From Cohaesibacter sp. (GTDB lineage: Bacteria > Pseudomonadota > Alphaproteobacteria > Rhizobiales > Cohaesibacteraceae): a stretch of 64,000 bases of DNA. Positions within the stretch are counted from its first letter, which is position 1. Each line of letters begins with the position of its first letter. The DNA is taken from contig JAOAQZ010000043.1 of the NCBI GenBank assembly GCA_025210795.1, positions 17,222 to 81,221 of the forward strand, in the 5' to 3' direction. The notes under the pieces are model-generated. The model was not told the origin of the DNA, searched no databases, and was given only the letters and a program-made list of their open reading frames with translations. Both the position numbers and the translations under genes were made by a program. Shown here one piece after another: positions 52,428-61,751 of the stretch.

Positions 52428-53930
52428 CTATTCCATAACCGGGATGGAGAATTCGCCACCTTCTTTGATGCCTGAAGGCCAGCGAGCGGTTACGGTTTTG
52501 GTCCGGGTGTAGAATTTGAAGGCATCCGGGCCATGCTGGTTCAGATCGCCAAAGCCGGATTTCTTCCAGCCACCGAAGGTGTGGTAGGCAAGAGGCACAG
52601 GAATTGGCACATTGATGCCGACCATGCCGATATTGATGCGGTTGGCAAAGTCACGAGCAGTGTCACCATCGCGGGTGAAGATGGCGGTGCCGTTCCCATA
52701 TTCATGATCCATGGCATAACCGATGGCTTCTTCATAGGTTTTGGCGCGCACACACGACAGGACAGGGCCGAAGATTTCTTTTTTGTAGATGTCCATGTCG
52801 GTTGTGACTTTGTCAAACAGGTGAGGACCAACAAAGAAGCCTTCTTCGTAACCCTGCAGGGAGAAATCACGGCCATCAACAACCAGATCTGCGCCTTGCT
52901 CAACACCGGTTTCAACCAGCTTGAGGATATTTTCTTTAGCCGCTGCGGTTACAACCGGACCGTAGTCCACATCGTCACCAGCAGTGTAAGGACCAACTTT
53001 AAGGGCTTCGATGCGAGGAACCAGTTTCTCGACCAGCTTGTCGGCGGTTTCTTCACCCACAGGAACAGCCACGGAGATGGCCATGCAGCGCTCGCCAGCA
53101 GCACCGTAACCGGCACCAACCAGAGCGTCGGCTGCCTGATCCAGATCTGCGTCCGGCATGATGATCATGTGGTTTTTCGCACCACCGAAGCACTGGGCAC
53201 GTTTGCCGTTTTCTGCAGCGCGATGATAGATGTAGTGAGCGATTGGAGTGGAGCCCACAAAACCGACAGCCTGAATGGTTTCGTTGTCGAGGATTGCGTC
53301 AACGCTTTCCTTGTCGCCATTGACAACCTGCAGCACGCCATCTGGCAGGCCAGCTTCGGTCAGCAATTCAGCCAGCATCAAAGGCACGGAGGGGTCGCGC
53401 TCGGATGGCTTCATGATCATGGCGTTACCGGCAACCAGAGCCGGACCCATTTTCCAAAGCGGGATCATGGCAGGGAAGTTGAACGGGGTGATGCCCGCAA
53501 CAACACCGAGAGGCTGACGCATGGAATACATATCAATGCCAGGGCCTGCGCTGTCGGTAAATTCACCTTTGAGCATGTGCGGGGCGCCGATGCAATATTC
53601 GATCACTTCAAGGCCGCGCTGTACATCGCCCTTGGCGTCGACAAAGGTTTTGCCATGCTCGGAGGAAAGCTTGTCAGCCAGCTTGTCCATGTCTCGGTTC
53701 AGGAGGGAGACGAACTTCATCATCACGCGAGCGCGTTTCTGAGGGTTCTGTGCAGCCCATGCTGGCTGTGCTTTGGCAGCAGCGTCTACTGCAGCATTCA
53801 GCTCGGCAGTTGTTGCCAGAGCAACCTTGGCCTGAACTTCGCCAGTTGCCGGATTGTAAACATCTGCAGTGCGGCCAGATGTGCCAGCAACATGCTTACC
53901 ATTGATGTAATGACCAATAACTTCCGTCAT
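52428..53930 (-). CDS. mmsA: CoA-acylating methylmalonate-semialdehyde dehydrogenase
   Basis: A 500-residue aldehyde dehydrogenase. The ATG at 53930 (MTEVIGHYINGKHVAG) has GGAGG seven to eight bases upstream and is the family start; an in-frame extension to 54035 is unlikely. Features include PFNFPAMIPLWKMGPALVAG, VGFVGSTPIAHYIYHRA and the catalytic Cys282 in GERCMAIS. It oxidises methylmalonate or malonate semialdehyde to propionyl- or acetyl-CoA in valine, thymine and inositol breakdown. A LysR gene is divergent from it and probably controls it. The 3' end carries two unusual hairpins. Confidence 0.95.
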   Translation of the reverse strand: MTEVIGHYINGKHVAGTSGRTADVYNPATGEVQAKVALATTAELNAAVDAAAKAQPAWAAQNPQKRARVMMKFVSLLNRDMDKLADKLSSEHGKTFVDAKGDVQRGLEVIEYCIGAPHMLKGEFTDSAGPGIDMYSMRQPLGVVAGITPFNFPAMIPLWKMGPALVAGNAMIMKPSERDPSVPLMLAELLTEAGLPDGVLQVVNGDKESVDAILDNETIQAVGFVGSTPIAHYIYHRAAENGKRAQCFGGAKNHMIIMPDADLDQAADALVGAGYGAAGERCMAISVAVPVGEETADKLVEKLVPRIEALKVGPYTAGDDVDYGPVVTAAAKENILKLVETGVEQGADLVVDGRDFSLQGYEEGFFVGPHLFDKVTTDMDIYKKEIFGPVLSCVRAKTYEEAIGYAMDHEYGNGTAIFTRDGDTARDFANRINIGMVGINVPIPVPLAYHTFGGWKKSGFGDLNQHGPDAFKFYTRTKTVTARWPSGIKEGGEFSIPVME

Positions 53931-54077
53931 GCTTTCCTCCTGGATGACGTTAAACGCCTGATTGGAATTCTTGGGCGCCATTCTGCCTTGGCAAAAATAT
54001 AAGTCAATAATTGCAAAGGCGCATCCGTTGTGCAAAATTTAAAGTAAGCATTGGATGGGAAAGGGCAGAAACACGCC

Positions 54078-54959
54078 ATGAACTGGGATGACGTTCGAAT
54101 TTTCCTTGCAGTTGCAAGGGCTGGGCAGATTTTGCAAGCTGCAAGGCGGCTTGGGGTGAACCATGCCACGGTTGCGCGGCGTATTACCGCATTAGAAGAT
54201 GGGCTAAAGGCAAAATTGCTTGATCGGCGTACAACAGGCTGTGTTTTGACCCCGGAAGGGGAAGAATTTTTGCTGGCGGCTGAACGCATGGAAGCGGAAA
54301 TGGTGGCGGTACGGGCCAATATTGGTGAGACCAATATTGAGGTTTCTGGCGTGGTGCGGATTGGTGCGCCAGACGGCTTTGGTGTCGCCTATCTTGCTTC
54401 CCGCCTGGATCCGCTTCTGGAGCTTTATCCGGATTTGACTATCCAGCTGGTTCCGGTGCCGCAAAGCTTCTCCCTTGATCGCCGTGAGGCGGATATTGTG
54501 ATTACGGTCGAGCGTCCCACTCATGGCCGACTGATTGCACGCAAGCTGGTTGATTATAGTTTGGGCTTTTATGCCTCTCGCTCCTATATCGAGCGGTTTG
54601 GCATTCCCCAATCAAGAGATGATCTCAGTTCTCACCGGCTGATCGGTTATGTGGAAGATTTGATCTTTAGCCAATCCCTCAATTATTCCAGCGAAATGAT
54701 GAAGGGGGAGCGACCGCAATTTGAATGTGCCTCGGCGCTTGGTCAGACCGAGGCGGTGAAAGCGGGTTTGGGAATTGGCATTCTGCACGGCTTTTTGGCG
54801 CGAGAGGATAGCAATCTGGTCGAAATTCTGCCCCAGCGCTCTATCCAGCGGGCCTATTGGGCCGTTTATCACGAGAGCACCCGGCGGCTTGGCCGTATCA
54901 CTGCCGTATCAGACTATATTTACAAGCTGGTTGAGCAGGAAAAGCATATCTTCCGCTAA
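54078..54959 (+). CDS. LysR family transcriptional regulator
   Basis: A 293-residue regulator started at the ATG at 54078 (MNWDDVRIFLAVARAGQILQ). The winged helix-turn-helix is at about 4-62 (AARRLGVNHATVARRITALE), followed by a LysR substrate domain with FSLDRREADIVITVERP. The divergent arrangement with mmsA, 147 bases apart, suggests it controls that gene in response to a branched-chain catabolite; this is inference from layout. Confidence 0.9.
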   Translation: MNWDDVRIFLAVARAGQILQAARRLGVNHATVARRITALEDGLKAKLLDRRTTGCVLTPEGEEFLLAAERMEAEMVAVRANIGETNIEVSGVVRIGAPDGFGVAYLASRLDPLLELYPDLTIQLVPVPQSFSLDRREADIVITVERPTHGRLIARKLVDYSLGFYASRSYIERFGIPQSRDDLSSHRLIGYVEDLIFSQSLNYSSEMMKGERPQFECASALGQTEAVKAGLGIGILHGFLAREDSNLVEILPQRSIQRAYWAVYHESTRRLGRITAVSDYIYKLVEQEKHIFR

Positions 54960-54970
54960 GAGGTTATTTT

Positions 54971-55720
54971 TTAGGGAGTGGCGGTGGCTTGCTTGGCGAG
55001 GTCTTGTGCCTGATCCTCAAAGTAGCTTCTCGTGAGGGCAATGAAGAGGATTGTGGCAAGGCCTGTTGCGCAAAAGCTCATGATCATAACGGCAATTTGG
55101 TATTTCACCGCAATGAGGGGAGAAATGCCGGAGAGGATTTGCCCTGTCATCATCCCGGGAAGGGAGACAAGTCCGACCGCGAACATGGCATTGATGGTGG
55201 GAATCATGGCTGCATTGATGGCAGCTTTGCGTGCTTTTTCATAGGGTGTGGATTGCTGCAATTCTGCGATCAGGCGTTCGGCGCTTTGCGAGATTGATGT
55301 CATGCTTACCACATAGACCATGCCTGAGAGGGGGATGATGAGGCGCGGATTGTACCATGGATCGGCTTTCAGGATGCCTTGGGTTACGCATAGCAGGACA
55401 AAAGTGCCCCCAAGGGCAATGGCCAGAAAGGCCGAGCGATAGAGGATTGCAGGGCGTGCCTTAAGGGGGTTAAGGCTGATCCAGGTGGCGGCTGCCATCA
55501 TGATGACAAGCACCAACATCACAAAGCCGGAATGCTGGGCGGTAAAAATGTAATTGAGCACATAGCCAATTGTGATGAGCTGAAGCAGCATGCGCCCCAT
55601 TGCATAAAGGCTTTTGGTGGGATTGAGTTGCCAGACATAGAGCATCACCAGAACAGGCAGGGATGGCAGGGCCAGTATCAGGAAATCCTGAAGCGGGATG
55701 TCGTGGATATTTGAGGTCAT
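54971..55720 (-). CDS. FetB/YbbM family ABC transporter permease without adjacent ATPase
   Basis: A 249-residue membrane protein with about seven hydrophobic segments and the family block IPTINAMFAVGLVSLPGMMT followed by TGQILSGISPLIAVKYQIAV. In Escherichia coli FetB pairs with the ATPase FetA to export iron under oxidative stress. Normally fetA is next to fetB; here no ATP-binding gene is found on either side (SUMF1 gene upstream, LysR downstream). It converges with the LysR gene, 11 bases apart. Confidence 0.85.
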   Translation of the reverse strand: MTSNIHDIPLQDFLILALPSLPVLVMLYVWQLNPTKSLYAMGRMLLQLITIGYVLNYIFTAQHSGFVMLVLVIMMAAATWISLNPLKARPAILYRSAFLAIALGGTFVLLCVTQGILKADPWYNPRLIIPLSGMVYVVSMTSISQSAERLIAELQQSTPYEKARKAAINAAMIPTINAMFAVGLVSLPGMMTGQILSGISPLIAVKYQIAVMIMSFCATGLATILFIALTRSYFEDQAQDLAKQATATP

Positions 55721-55876
55721 GAAGTCTGCTATTCTTGGTCGGCAAGGAGGGCGAGCTTTTGTGCATCATGCAAGAGATTGCCCATAAAGAGCAAGCCTTA
55801 GGCATCGGACCCAATCGGGCCGAGCAATCATAAACTTGGATTTAGATGCTGGTTTGAAGCTGGCTGCAAAAAAGAG

Positions 55877-56800
55877 CTAGCGCGCAAGAAAGGCAGACAG
55901 GCGGCTTTTGATATCTGTTTTTGGTTCTTCGCGTACCAAGCGGATGCCAAGATTTTCCGGTGGTTCGCCAACAGCGCAAGCGCCGGAGAGGGGATCTTGC
56001 AAAAAGCTTGATAGATAGGAGCGCTGCTTCCCTTGCGCGATAAAGACCCCGCAATTGCCATGTGATTTGGTTTTGCCGTTCTTGCTGTCATGGCGATAGC
56101 TCATGAAGCAACTTGAGGTCCATTCCCAGATATTGCCGGACAGATCGGCAATGCCATTGGAATTAAGGCCAAAATGACCGGGGATTTTGGGAAGGGGATC
56201 ATAATCGCTGTCGCTTGGCAGATCGCCGGGTTTAAGCGCATTCCAAGGGCTTGCTGCCGGACGGGCCATGGTTGATGGTTCTTTGGCGCGACTTGCGCGG
56301 GTTGCGTCGTCATAATAGCGCTCGGCCGCAAAACCGGCCCATTCCAGATCGGTTGGCAGACGCCAGTTTTGTCCTGTTTTTGCGGAAAGCCACTTTGCAT
56401 AGGTCACCGCATCGTCATAGCTGACGCCGGTTACAGGCAGGATTGTGCTTCCCTCGTCTGCGCTTCCATCGGCGCGGCTATAGGCCTGCCATTGTGGCTT
56501 GCACTGGCCTTCTTCAACGCAGCGCTCATAGTCTTGCACGGTGACTTGGTATTTCATCACATGCAGTCGCGTCCTCGTTGTGCGCTCTTCAACCGGTGCG
56601 GCGCTTGGTAAATCGTCTTTGAGATATTCCCCCGGCAGGCGATAGATCAGGCGGCTTGGCTCGACCAGAACAGTTTCAATATCCAGATTGGAGGCAAAGG
56701 CACGCATATGAACCAGCAATTGGCCAAGCATAAGAAGAGAGAGAATGCTGGCACCGATCAGGCCTTGCTGAATGAGGGATCTGGTATTGGCTGTATTCAT
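55877..56800 (-). CDS. Membrane-anchored SUMF1 (formylglycine-generating enzyme-like) protein
   Basis: A 307-residue protein with an N-terminal membrane anchor (about 12-35) and a C-type-lectin-like SUMF1 domain: VMKYQVTVQDYERCVEEG, PVTGVSYDDAVTYAKWLS, RLPTDLEWAGFAAE and SGNIWEWTSSCF. Known members modify sulfatases (formylglycine), build ergothioneine or, as NirV, accompany nitrite reductase. The active-site cysteine pair of true FGE is not clear here and no sulfatase is nearby, so this is probably a non-FGE member acting in the periplasm. Confidence 0.82.
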   Translation of the reverse strand: MNTANTRSLIQQGLIGASILSLLMLGQLLVHMRAFASNLDIETVLVEPSRLIYRLPGEYLKDDLPSAAPVEERTTRTRLHVMKYQVTVQDYERCVEEGQCKPQWQAYSRADGSADEGSTILPVTGVSYDDAVTYAKWLSAKTGQNWRLPTDLEWAGFAAERYYDDATRASRAKEPSTMARPAASPWNALKPGDLPSDSDYDPLPKIPGHFGLNSNGIADLSGNIWEWTSSCFMSYRHDSKNGKTKSHGNCGVFIAQGKQRSYLSSFLQDPLSGACAVGEPPENLGIRLVREEPKTDIKSRLSAFLAR

Positions 56801-57292
56801 GGACTTGTTGGCGAATTACCTGAGGCTTTCAGGGGATTTGCAGGGGTCTTATGATCGAATAATCGAGTGATTTTTCCGTTTTTCGGCTTCTTGAGAGTGT
56901 GGTGTATCAGGAGAAGGTGAGTTTGAAAATCAGATTATGGGTGCTTGTGATGGGCAACCGCAATGCTGTCTTGCGCTCTATTTGTAAGATCTTGAAATAG
57001 AAGATGAAATAATGCGCTATACGGGAATGTGCATATTGTCGCACCCAGAAGCTGGGTGCCCTGAAGTTTGGTACAGAGAGCCAGCCTTACACCAGCGCTT
57101 GCGTCTTTGGTCGGTTTCTTGGCTCCTGCGATTGCATCATATGGTCTTTTCTTGATACGCTAAACCTATGCCCTGATTGCTGTCGAATGACTATAGCGAG
57201 CCTGATCGGTTCTATTGGGGCAGTAAGGAAAGTCTGATGGGCGGGGATCAGGATTTTCTTCTCAGAAGGATTGCCCGTTAGGAGGAATTCAC
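56801..57292. other. Intergenic region with candidate leader structure for the CBS gene
   Basis: About 490 bases with no supported gene between the divergent SUMF1 and CBS genes. It contains a perfect 8-bp hairpin (57041-57048 with 57052-57059) and a long-range 7-bp pairing, CCTGATC at 57201-57207 with GATCAGG at 57246-57252, just before the CBS ribosome site (AGGAGG at 57281-57286). These could be a structured leader; nothing matches a riboswitch class I recognise. Confidence 0.4.
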
Positions 57293-57832
57293 ATGGCACC
57301 AGTTTCCTATCAAGGTCCACGAGCAAATGAGGCAGGGCAGGCCAGCAGCTCGCAAGATAGCAATCTTGCCTATGAGAAGGTGAAATCTGAGACCAATGTG
57401 GCTTCCATTCTTTCCGACAAGGGTGTGACGGTTTTTGCGATTACCGAAACCACATCGATTGCTGCGGCGACAACGGAACTGACGATTAAGAAAATCGGGG
57501 TTCTGCCTGTCATCGACAGTCAGGGCGGTCTGGTTGGTATCCTGTCAGAGCGCGATATTGTTCGTGCCTTTGCCGAATGTGAGGCCGGTCAGGAGCAGGC
57601 TGTTCTTTCCTCAGCTGTTCGCGAGATCATGACACCGGATCCGATTACCTGCACCACTGCCGACAAGGTCACGGACCTGATGGAGATCATGACCGAAAAA
57701 CGTTTCCGCCATATGCCTGTTATGCAAGGGGGTATGCTGTGCGGCATTATCTCCATCCGTGATCTGGTTGATAGCCGTTTGACAGAGTTGGAATTGGAGA
57801 CATTGAAGATCAAGCAATTGATGGTTGGGTAG
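57293..57832 (+). CDS. CBS-pair domain protein
   Basis: A 179-residue protein with two CBS domains after a flexible 27-residue start: CBS1 about 30-90 (TIKKIGVLPVIDSQGGLVGI, LSERDIVRAF) and CBS2 about 105-165 (VREIMTPDPITCTTADKVTD, KRFRHMPVM, ISIRDLVDSRL). CBS pairs bind adenosine nucleotides and sense energy state; with no attached enzyme the target is not known. A strong AGGAGG lies six bases before the ATG and an intrinsic terminator follows, so it is monocistronic. Confidence 0.92.
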   Translation: MAPVSYQGPRANEAGQASSSQDSNLAYEKVKSETNVASILSDKGVTVFAITETTSIAAATTELTIKKIGVLPVIDSQGGLVGILSERDIVRAFAECEAGQEQAVLSSAVREIMTPDPITCTTADKVTDLMEIMTEKRFRHMPVMQGGMLCGIISIRDLVDSRLTELELETLKIKQLMVG

Positions 57833-57888
57833 GTTTCTACTTATTGATCTATTCTATCGCATTCTTGTTCTGATATGCGGAATTTGGC

Positions 57889-57919
57889 AGGGCTCCTTTG
57901 CGGGAGCCCTTTTCTTTTG
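57889..57919 (+). terminator. Intrinsic terminator after the CBS gene
   Basis: A perfect 8-bp stem (57889-57896 with 57903-57910) followed by TTTCTTTT. Confidence 0.87.
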
Positions 57920-58021
57920 GGCTTGAGACAAAAAAAATCTGGGTGTAGCTCTTGATAAATTATCAAAAATGACAATTTATGATGTAGGCTAGGTTTGTTG
58001 AGTGTTTCAGGAGATAATCTG

Positions 58022-59263
58022 ATGTTGAATCTGTGTTTGATTAAGGCCTCCGCCCCCAGCACGTTCAAAGACTACAAGAAGAAGAGGGGCGGACCACCGC
58101 AAAGTATCTTTTCTGCCGCAGCTGCTACCCCCGATACAGTAGCGCTGCAGATGTTTGACGAGACTGTGCAGGATGTTGACCCAGCGGGTATCGATGCTGA
58201 CCTCGTGGTGCTGTTTTTCTCCACCCCCGATGCTGTTCGCGGCTATGAAATGGCCGATCATTTTCGAAAGCGGGGCATTCAGGTGGTGATTGGCGGGCTT
58301 CATGCGACCTTCCTTAAAGAGGAAGCCAAAGGCCATGCTGATGCTGTGCTGACCGGTGAGTGCGAGGCGGTTTGGCCTCAGCTTTTGCAAGATGCAGAGC
58401 GGGGCCAGTTGCAGCCTTTCTATCATGGGGAAGCGGTGGATATGGCCACGCTTAATCCCTATCCTACGCATTTGATCAAGCCAAAGACCTATGACTGGGT
58501 CTGGTCTGTTCTGGTCTCACGCGGCTGCAAGCATAATTGTTCTTTCTGTCTGGTGCCGGGAATGCTGGGCAAAACCCGCTATCGGCCCGTTGAGCATATT
58601 GTTGAAGAGATCAGCAATATGGAAACTGATTGGGTTGAGCTTCATGCCGATCATTTGACCGAAGACAGGGACTATGCCCTTCGTCTGTTCAAGGCGCTTG
58701 AGCCGCTCAAGATCAATTGGGTGGGGGAGACCACCATCCGCATTGCCGATGATCCAGAGCTGCTGGAGGCTGCTGCAAAATCCGGGTGCCGCTATTTGCT
58801 AGTTGGTATTGAAACTGTCTCCAAGGAAGCATTGAAGCGCTCTGGCAAGGGCTTTGTGAAGCTTGATAAGCTTAAAGATCAGATCAAATTTCTCCATGAT
58901 CATGGCATTGCCGTGGATTCAGCTGCTATTCTTGGTTTTGACGAGCATGATACGAGCATCTTTAAAGAAAGTGCGGAATTGTTCCATGATTTTGGGGTGG
59001 ATATCAGCGTTCCTGCCATCATGATCCCGTTTCCAGGCTCTCGGCAATTTGCGCAGCTGGAGGCAGAAGGGCGGATCCTGACCAGGGACTGGTCGCAATA
59101 TGATGGGGCGCATGCGGTCTATCAACCCAAATTGATGAGCCCGCAAGAGCTGGAAGCCGGTGCGGATGAATTCTATTGGGAGTTTAATTCGGCAGGGCGT
59201 TATCTTGCCCGCAAAGCTCGGCAAGTGGCGCAATTTGGTCCAAGTATGGCTCTGAATTTATGA
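58022..59263 (+). CDS. B12-binding domain radical SAM protein
   Basis: A 413-residue protein started at the ATG at 58022 with AGGAG nine bases upstream; a TTG 27 bases earlier is less likely. The N-terminal cobalamin-binding-like domain (about 1-135) has VVIGGLHATFL. The radical SAM core follows with the CxxxCxxC cluster Cys169, Cys173 and Cys176 (GCKHNCSFC) and the SAM motif region YLLVGIETVSKEAL. Relatives include BchE, hopanoid-modifying HpnP/HpnR and other class B methylases or cyclases acting on lipids or tetrapyrroles. The substrate cannot be told. It is 157 bases before an acyl-CoA synthetase in the same direction. Confidence 0.88.
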   Translation: MLNLCLIKASAPSTFKDYKKKRGGPPQSIFSAAAATPDTVALQMFDETVQDVDPAGIDADLVVLFFSTPDAVRGYEMADHFRKRGIQVVIGGLHATFLKEEAKGHADAVLTGECEAVWPQLLQDAERGQLQPFYHGEAVDMATLNPYPTHLIKPKTYDWVWSVLVSRGCKHNCSFCLVPGMLGKTRYRPVEHIVEEISNMETDWVELHADHLTEDRDYALRLFKALEPLKINWVGETTIRIADDPELLEAAAKSGCRYLLVGIETVSKEALKRSGKGFVKLDKLKDQIKFLHDHGIAVDSAAILGFDEHDTSIFKESAELFHDFGVDISVPAIMIPFPGSRQFAQLEAEGRILTRDWSQYDGAHAVYQPKLMSPQELEAGADEFYWEFNSAGRYLARKARQVAQFGPSMALNL

Positions 59264-59420
59264 TGAGGAGGGGTGGCCGTTTTCTCGTTTCCGTTGGTTG
59301 CGAGAATGACTGGTGCTTACTTTCTGGCACTCCCATGTCCGTTTTTGTTCCTCATCGGCCCCGTATTTTTGCGCTATGGGGGCGGGTGAGGGGGTGGCAT
59401 AAACGGGCAGGGAGGACACA

Positions 59421-61130
59421 ATGTTAATTCAAAAGCAGACATATGAGCAAACTTGCGCAGCCTTTTCATGGCAAATTCCGGATCGCTATAACATTGGCAT
59501 AGATGTATGTGACCGCTGGGCAGAGACTGAGCCTGAGCGGATCGCCATTATTGATGTGTCAGAGGATGGAACTGCGCAGAATGTCAGCTATGCGCAGCTG
59601 AAAAGCCAAAGCAACAAGCTCGCCAATGCCTTAAAAAGCCGCGGCATTTTGGGCAAAGGGGATAAGCAGGCCAGGGGAGAGGCCGACCCTATCGGAGATC
59701 GGATTGGCGTATTGTTGCCCCAATCTATCGAGACGGCTGTTGCGCATATTGCTGCTCTTAAAATGGGCTGTGTGTCCATTCCTCTCTTTACGCTGTTCGG
59801 GGTGGAAGCCCTGCTGCACCGGCTGCGCGATTCTGGTGCCAAGGCTGTGATCACCAACAAGGATGGCGCTCAAAAGCTTGCGCAAATTCGCGGAGATCTC
59901 CCTGATCTTGACATTATTTTGACAGCCGGTGGCCCTGAGGGTGGAGCCGGGGACGGAACTGAAGATCTGGCTCCGGTGATGGAAAGTGAAGGGGAGGATT
60001 TTACTCCTTTTGATAGCCACTCAGATGATCCGGCCATTTTGATTTATACTTCCGGCACAACGGGCAACCCCAAAGGGGCGCTCCATGGCCATCGGGTGCT
60101 ATTGGGCCATTTGCCCGGTGTTGAAATCAGCCATAATTTTCTGCCGCAACCGGGCGATAAAATCTGGACGCCCGCTGATTGGGCATGGATCGGTGGCTTG
60201 CTTGATGTCTTGATGCCTGCTTTGCATCATGGTGTGCCAGTGGTTGCCCGCCGCTTTGCCAAATTTAGCGGTGAAGCGGCTCTTGATCTGATCAAGGCGC
60301 AAAATATCCAGAATGCCTTTTTGCCGCCCACCGCTCTTAAACTGATGCGTCAGGTGGAAGGAGCCGAGAGCTGGGGCATCAAGATGCGCTCTGTCGGATC
60401 CGGCGGGGAAAGTCTGGGGACCGAGCTTCTGGAATGGGGGCAGCGCGTTCTTGGCACCACCATCAATGAATTTTACGGCCAGACCGAATGCAACATGATT
60501 GTCTCTTCCTGCTCTGTTCTGGATGTTACCAAAAACGGGGCCATGGGCCGTGCTGTGCCTGGGCATGATGTGCAAGTGGTGGATGCCAAAAGCGGAAAAG
60601 TAATGCAGGACAAAGAGGAAGGCGCCATTGCGGTTCGCTCTCCCAATCCGGTTATGTTTCTTCGTTACTGGAATAATGAAGAGGCGACCAATGATAAATT
60701 TGTTGACGGGCCCGACGGGCGCTGGTTGCTGACGGGGGATCAAGGCATTCGTGATGAAGAGGGTTTCTTACGCTTTGTCGGGCGCGATGATGATGTGATC
60801 GGCTCGGCCGGTTATCGCATTGGCCCCGGCGAAGTCGAGGATTGCCTGATCCGCCATCCTGCGGTGCAATTTGCCGGTGTGGTGGGCAAGCCTGATGCGC
60901 TGCGCAATGCCGTGGTTGCAGCTTACATCAAACTGGCGGACGGATATGAAGCCAGTGACGAGCTGGCAAAGGAAATTGCCCTTTTTGTTAAATCCCGCCT
61001 TGCTGCCCACGAATATCCCCGTGTTGTTCGCTTTATTGACGATATGCCGATGACGACCACGGGTAAGATTATTCGCGGTAGTTTGCGGACAATGGCTCAG
61101 GAAGAAGCAAAGAGGGAAAAGGGATCCTAA
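59421..61130 (+). CDS. AMP-dependent acyl-CoA synthetase
   Basis: A 569-residue ligase of the acetyl/medium-chain acyl-CoA synthetase (AcsM-like) branch. The P-loop motif is ILIYTSGTTGNPKGA, the A5 motif region is NEFYGQTECN, the A8 region includes RDDDVIGSAGYRIGPGEVED and the C-terminal catalytic Lys is in MTTTGKIIRG. It activates a carboxylic acid as an AMP ester, then forms the CoA thioester in the cytoplasm. The acid is not predicted; it could supply a substrate for the preceding radical SAM enzyme, though the 157-base gap leaves co-transcription unproven. A 13-bp hairpin follows. Confidence 0.92.
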   Translation: MLIQKQTYEQTCAAFSWQIPDRYNIGIDVCDRWAETEPERIAIIDVSEDGTAQNVSYAQLKSQSNKLANALKSRGILGKGDKQARGEADPIGDRIGVLLPQSIETAVAHIAALKMGCVSIPLFTLFGVEALLHRLRDSGAKAVITNKDGAQKLAQIRGDLPDLDIILTAGGPEGGAGDGTEDLAPVMESEGEDFTPFDSHSDDPAILIYTSGTTGNPKGALHGHRVLLGHLPGVEISHNFLPQPGDKIWTPADWAWIGGLLDVLMPALHHGVPVVARRFAKFSGEAALDLIKAQNIQNAFLPPTALKLMRQVEGAESWGIKMRSVGSGGESLGTELLEWGQRVLGTTINEFYGQTECNMIVSSCSVLDVTKNGAMGRAVPGHDVQVVDAKSGKVMQDKEEGAIAVRSPNPVMFLRYWNNEEATNDKFVDGPDGRWLLTGDQGIRDEEGFLRFVGRDDDVIGSAGYRIGPGEVEDCLIRHPAVQFAGVVGKPDALRNAVVAAYIKLADGYEASDELAKEIALFVKSRLAAHEYPRVVRFIDDMPMTTTGKIIRGSLRTMAQEEAKREKGS

Positions 61131-61200
61131 ACCCAGTCGCTGGGATGAGTAAGCTGTCTGTTTGCTTCCCGAACTTTTGGTTTTGCCTTATCTGTCAAAC

Positions 61201-61240
61201 ATGCCGTCGGAGGTTTTTCCCTTCGGTGGCATTTGCATTT
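61201..61240 (+). terminator. Probable terminator after the acyl-CoA synthetase gene
   Basis: A 13-bp stem with three G-T pairs (61201-61213 with 61220-61232) followed by a T-rich stretch, 70 bases after the stop codon. Confidence 0.65.
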
Positions 61241-61751
61241 TGTGCCTGTTTGCCCTGATCTGGCGTGGCAGTTGCAGGATTGAGTGACGTAACGACAGCA
61301 CTCTTGCTTGTTGATGTGTGGAAAACTACAACCGGATTAACCTTTATACGAGTATCTTGCGATCTGGTTTTGGTTGTGAAATTGGCAGTTTGCAAACCAT
61401 TCTGGGGGCAAATGACTTGGTTTTATCGGCTTCAATAGGTCAATATATGATAGATTTTCGGTAAAATACCTAAGTCTTTTGAATGAGATATCGAAAGTCA
61501 ATCTGATATAATCTTATGTTTTTCATGAATGTAGCATGAATAGATCTTTTTTTGAATTTAAGTTATTTTTCAATAACTTTTCTGTTTTCTTTGCGGTCTT
61601 GGTTAAAAGTTAAATTTTTGTAAAAACTATTTGAAATGGCTCTGATTTGTCACTACAACCGGTTTCTGGGTGCATAAAACATGAGTGATGTTCGCTGTCT
61701 ATTATCTATGGGCGGTGTTCGTTGTTGCTGACCAATTCGATTGGAATCACC
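61241..61751. other. AT-rich upstream region of the exoprotein gene
   Basis: About 510 bases without a supported gene. The part from 61430 to 61640 is much more AT-rich than the flanking genes, with runs of T and A. It is probably the promoter region of the following secreted protein. No known binding site stands out, and the ribosome site before the ATG at 61752 is weak. Confidence 0.45.

Noticed and set aside
52533..54002. A 489-codon open frame antisense to mmsA
   Set aside because: It lies entirely over a clearly identified enzyme gene with a conserved active site and good ribosome site. The antisense product has no recognisable domain, so it is a codon-bias shadow.
55470..55814. Remnant of a FetA ATPase upstream of the FetB-type gene
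   Set aside because: The open frame overlaps fetB in another frame and has no Walker or signature motif, so it is not an ATPase fragment.
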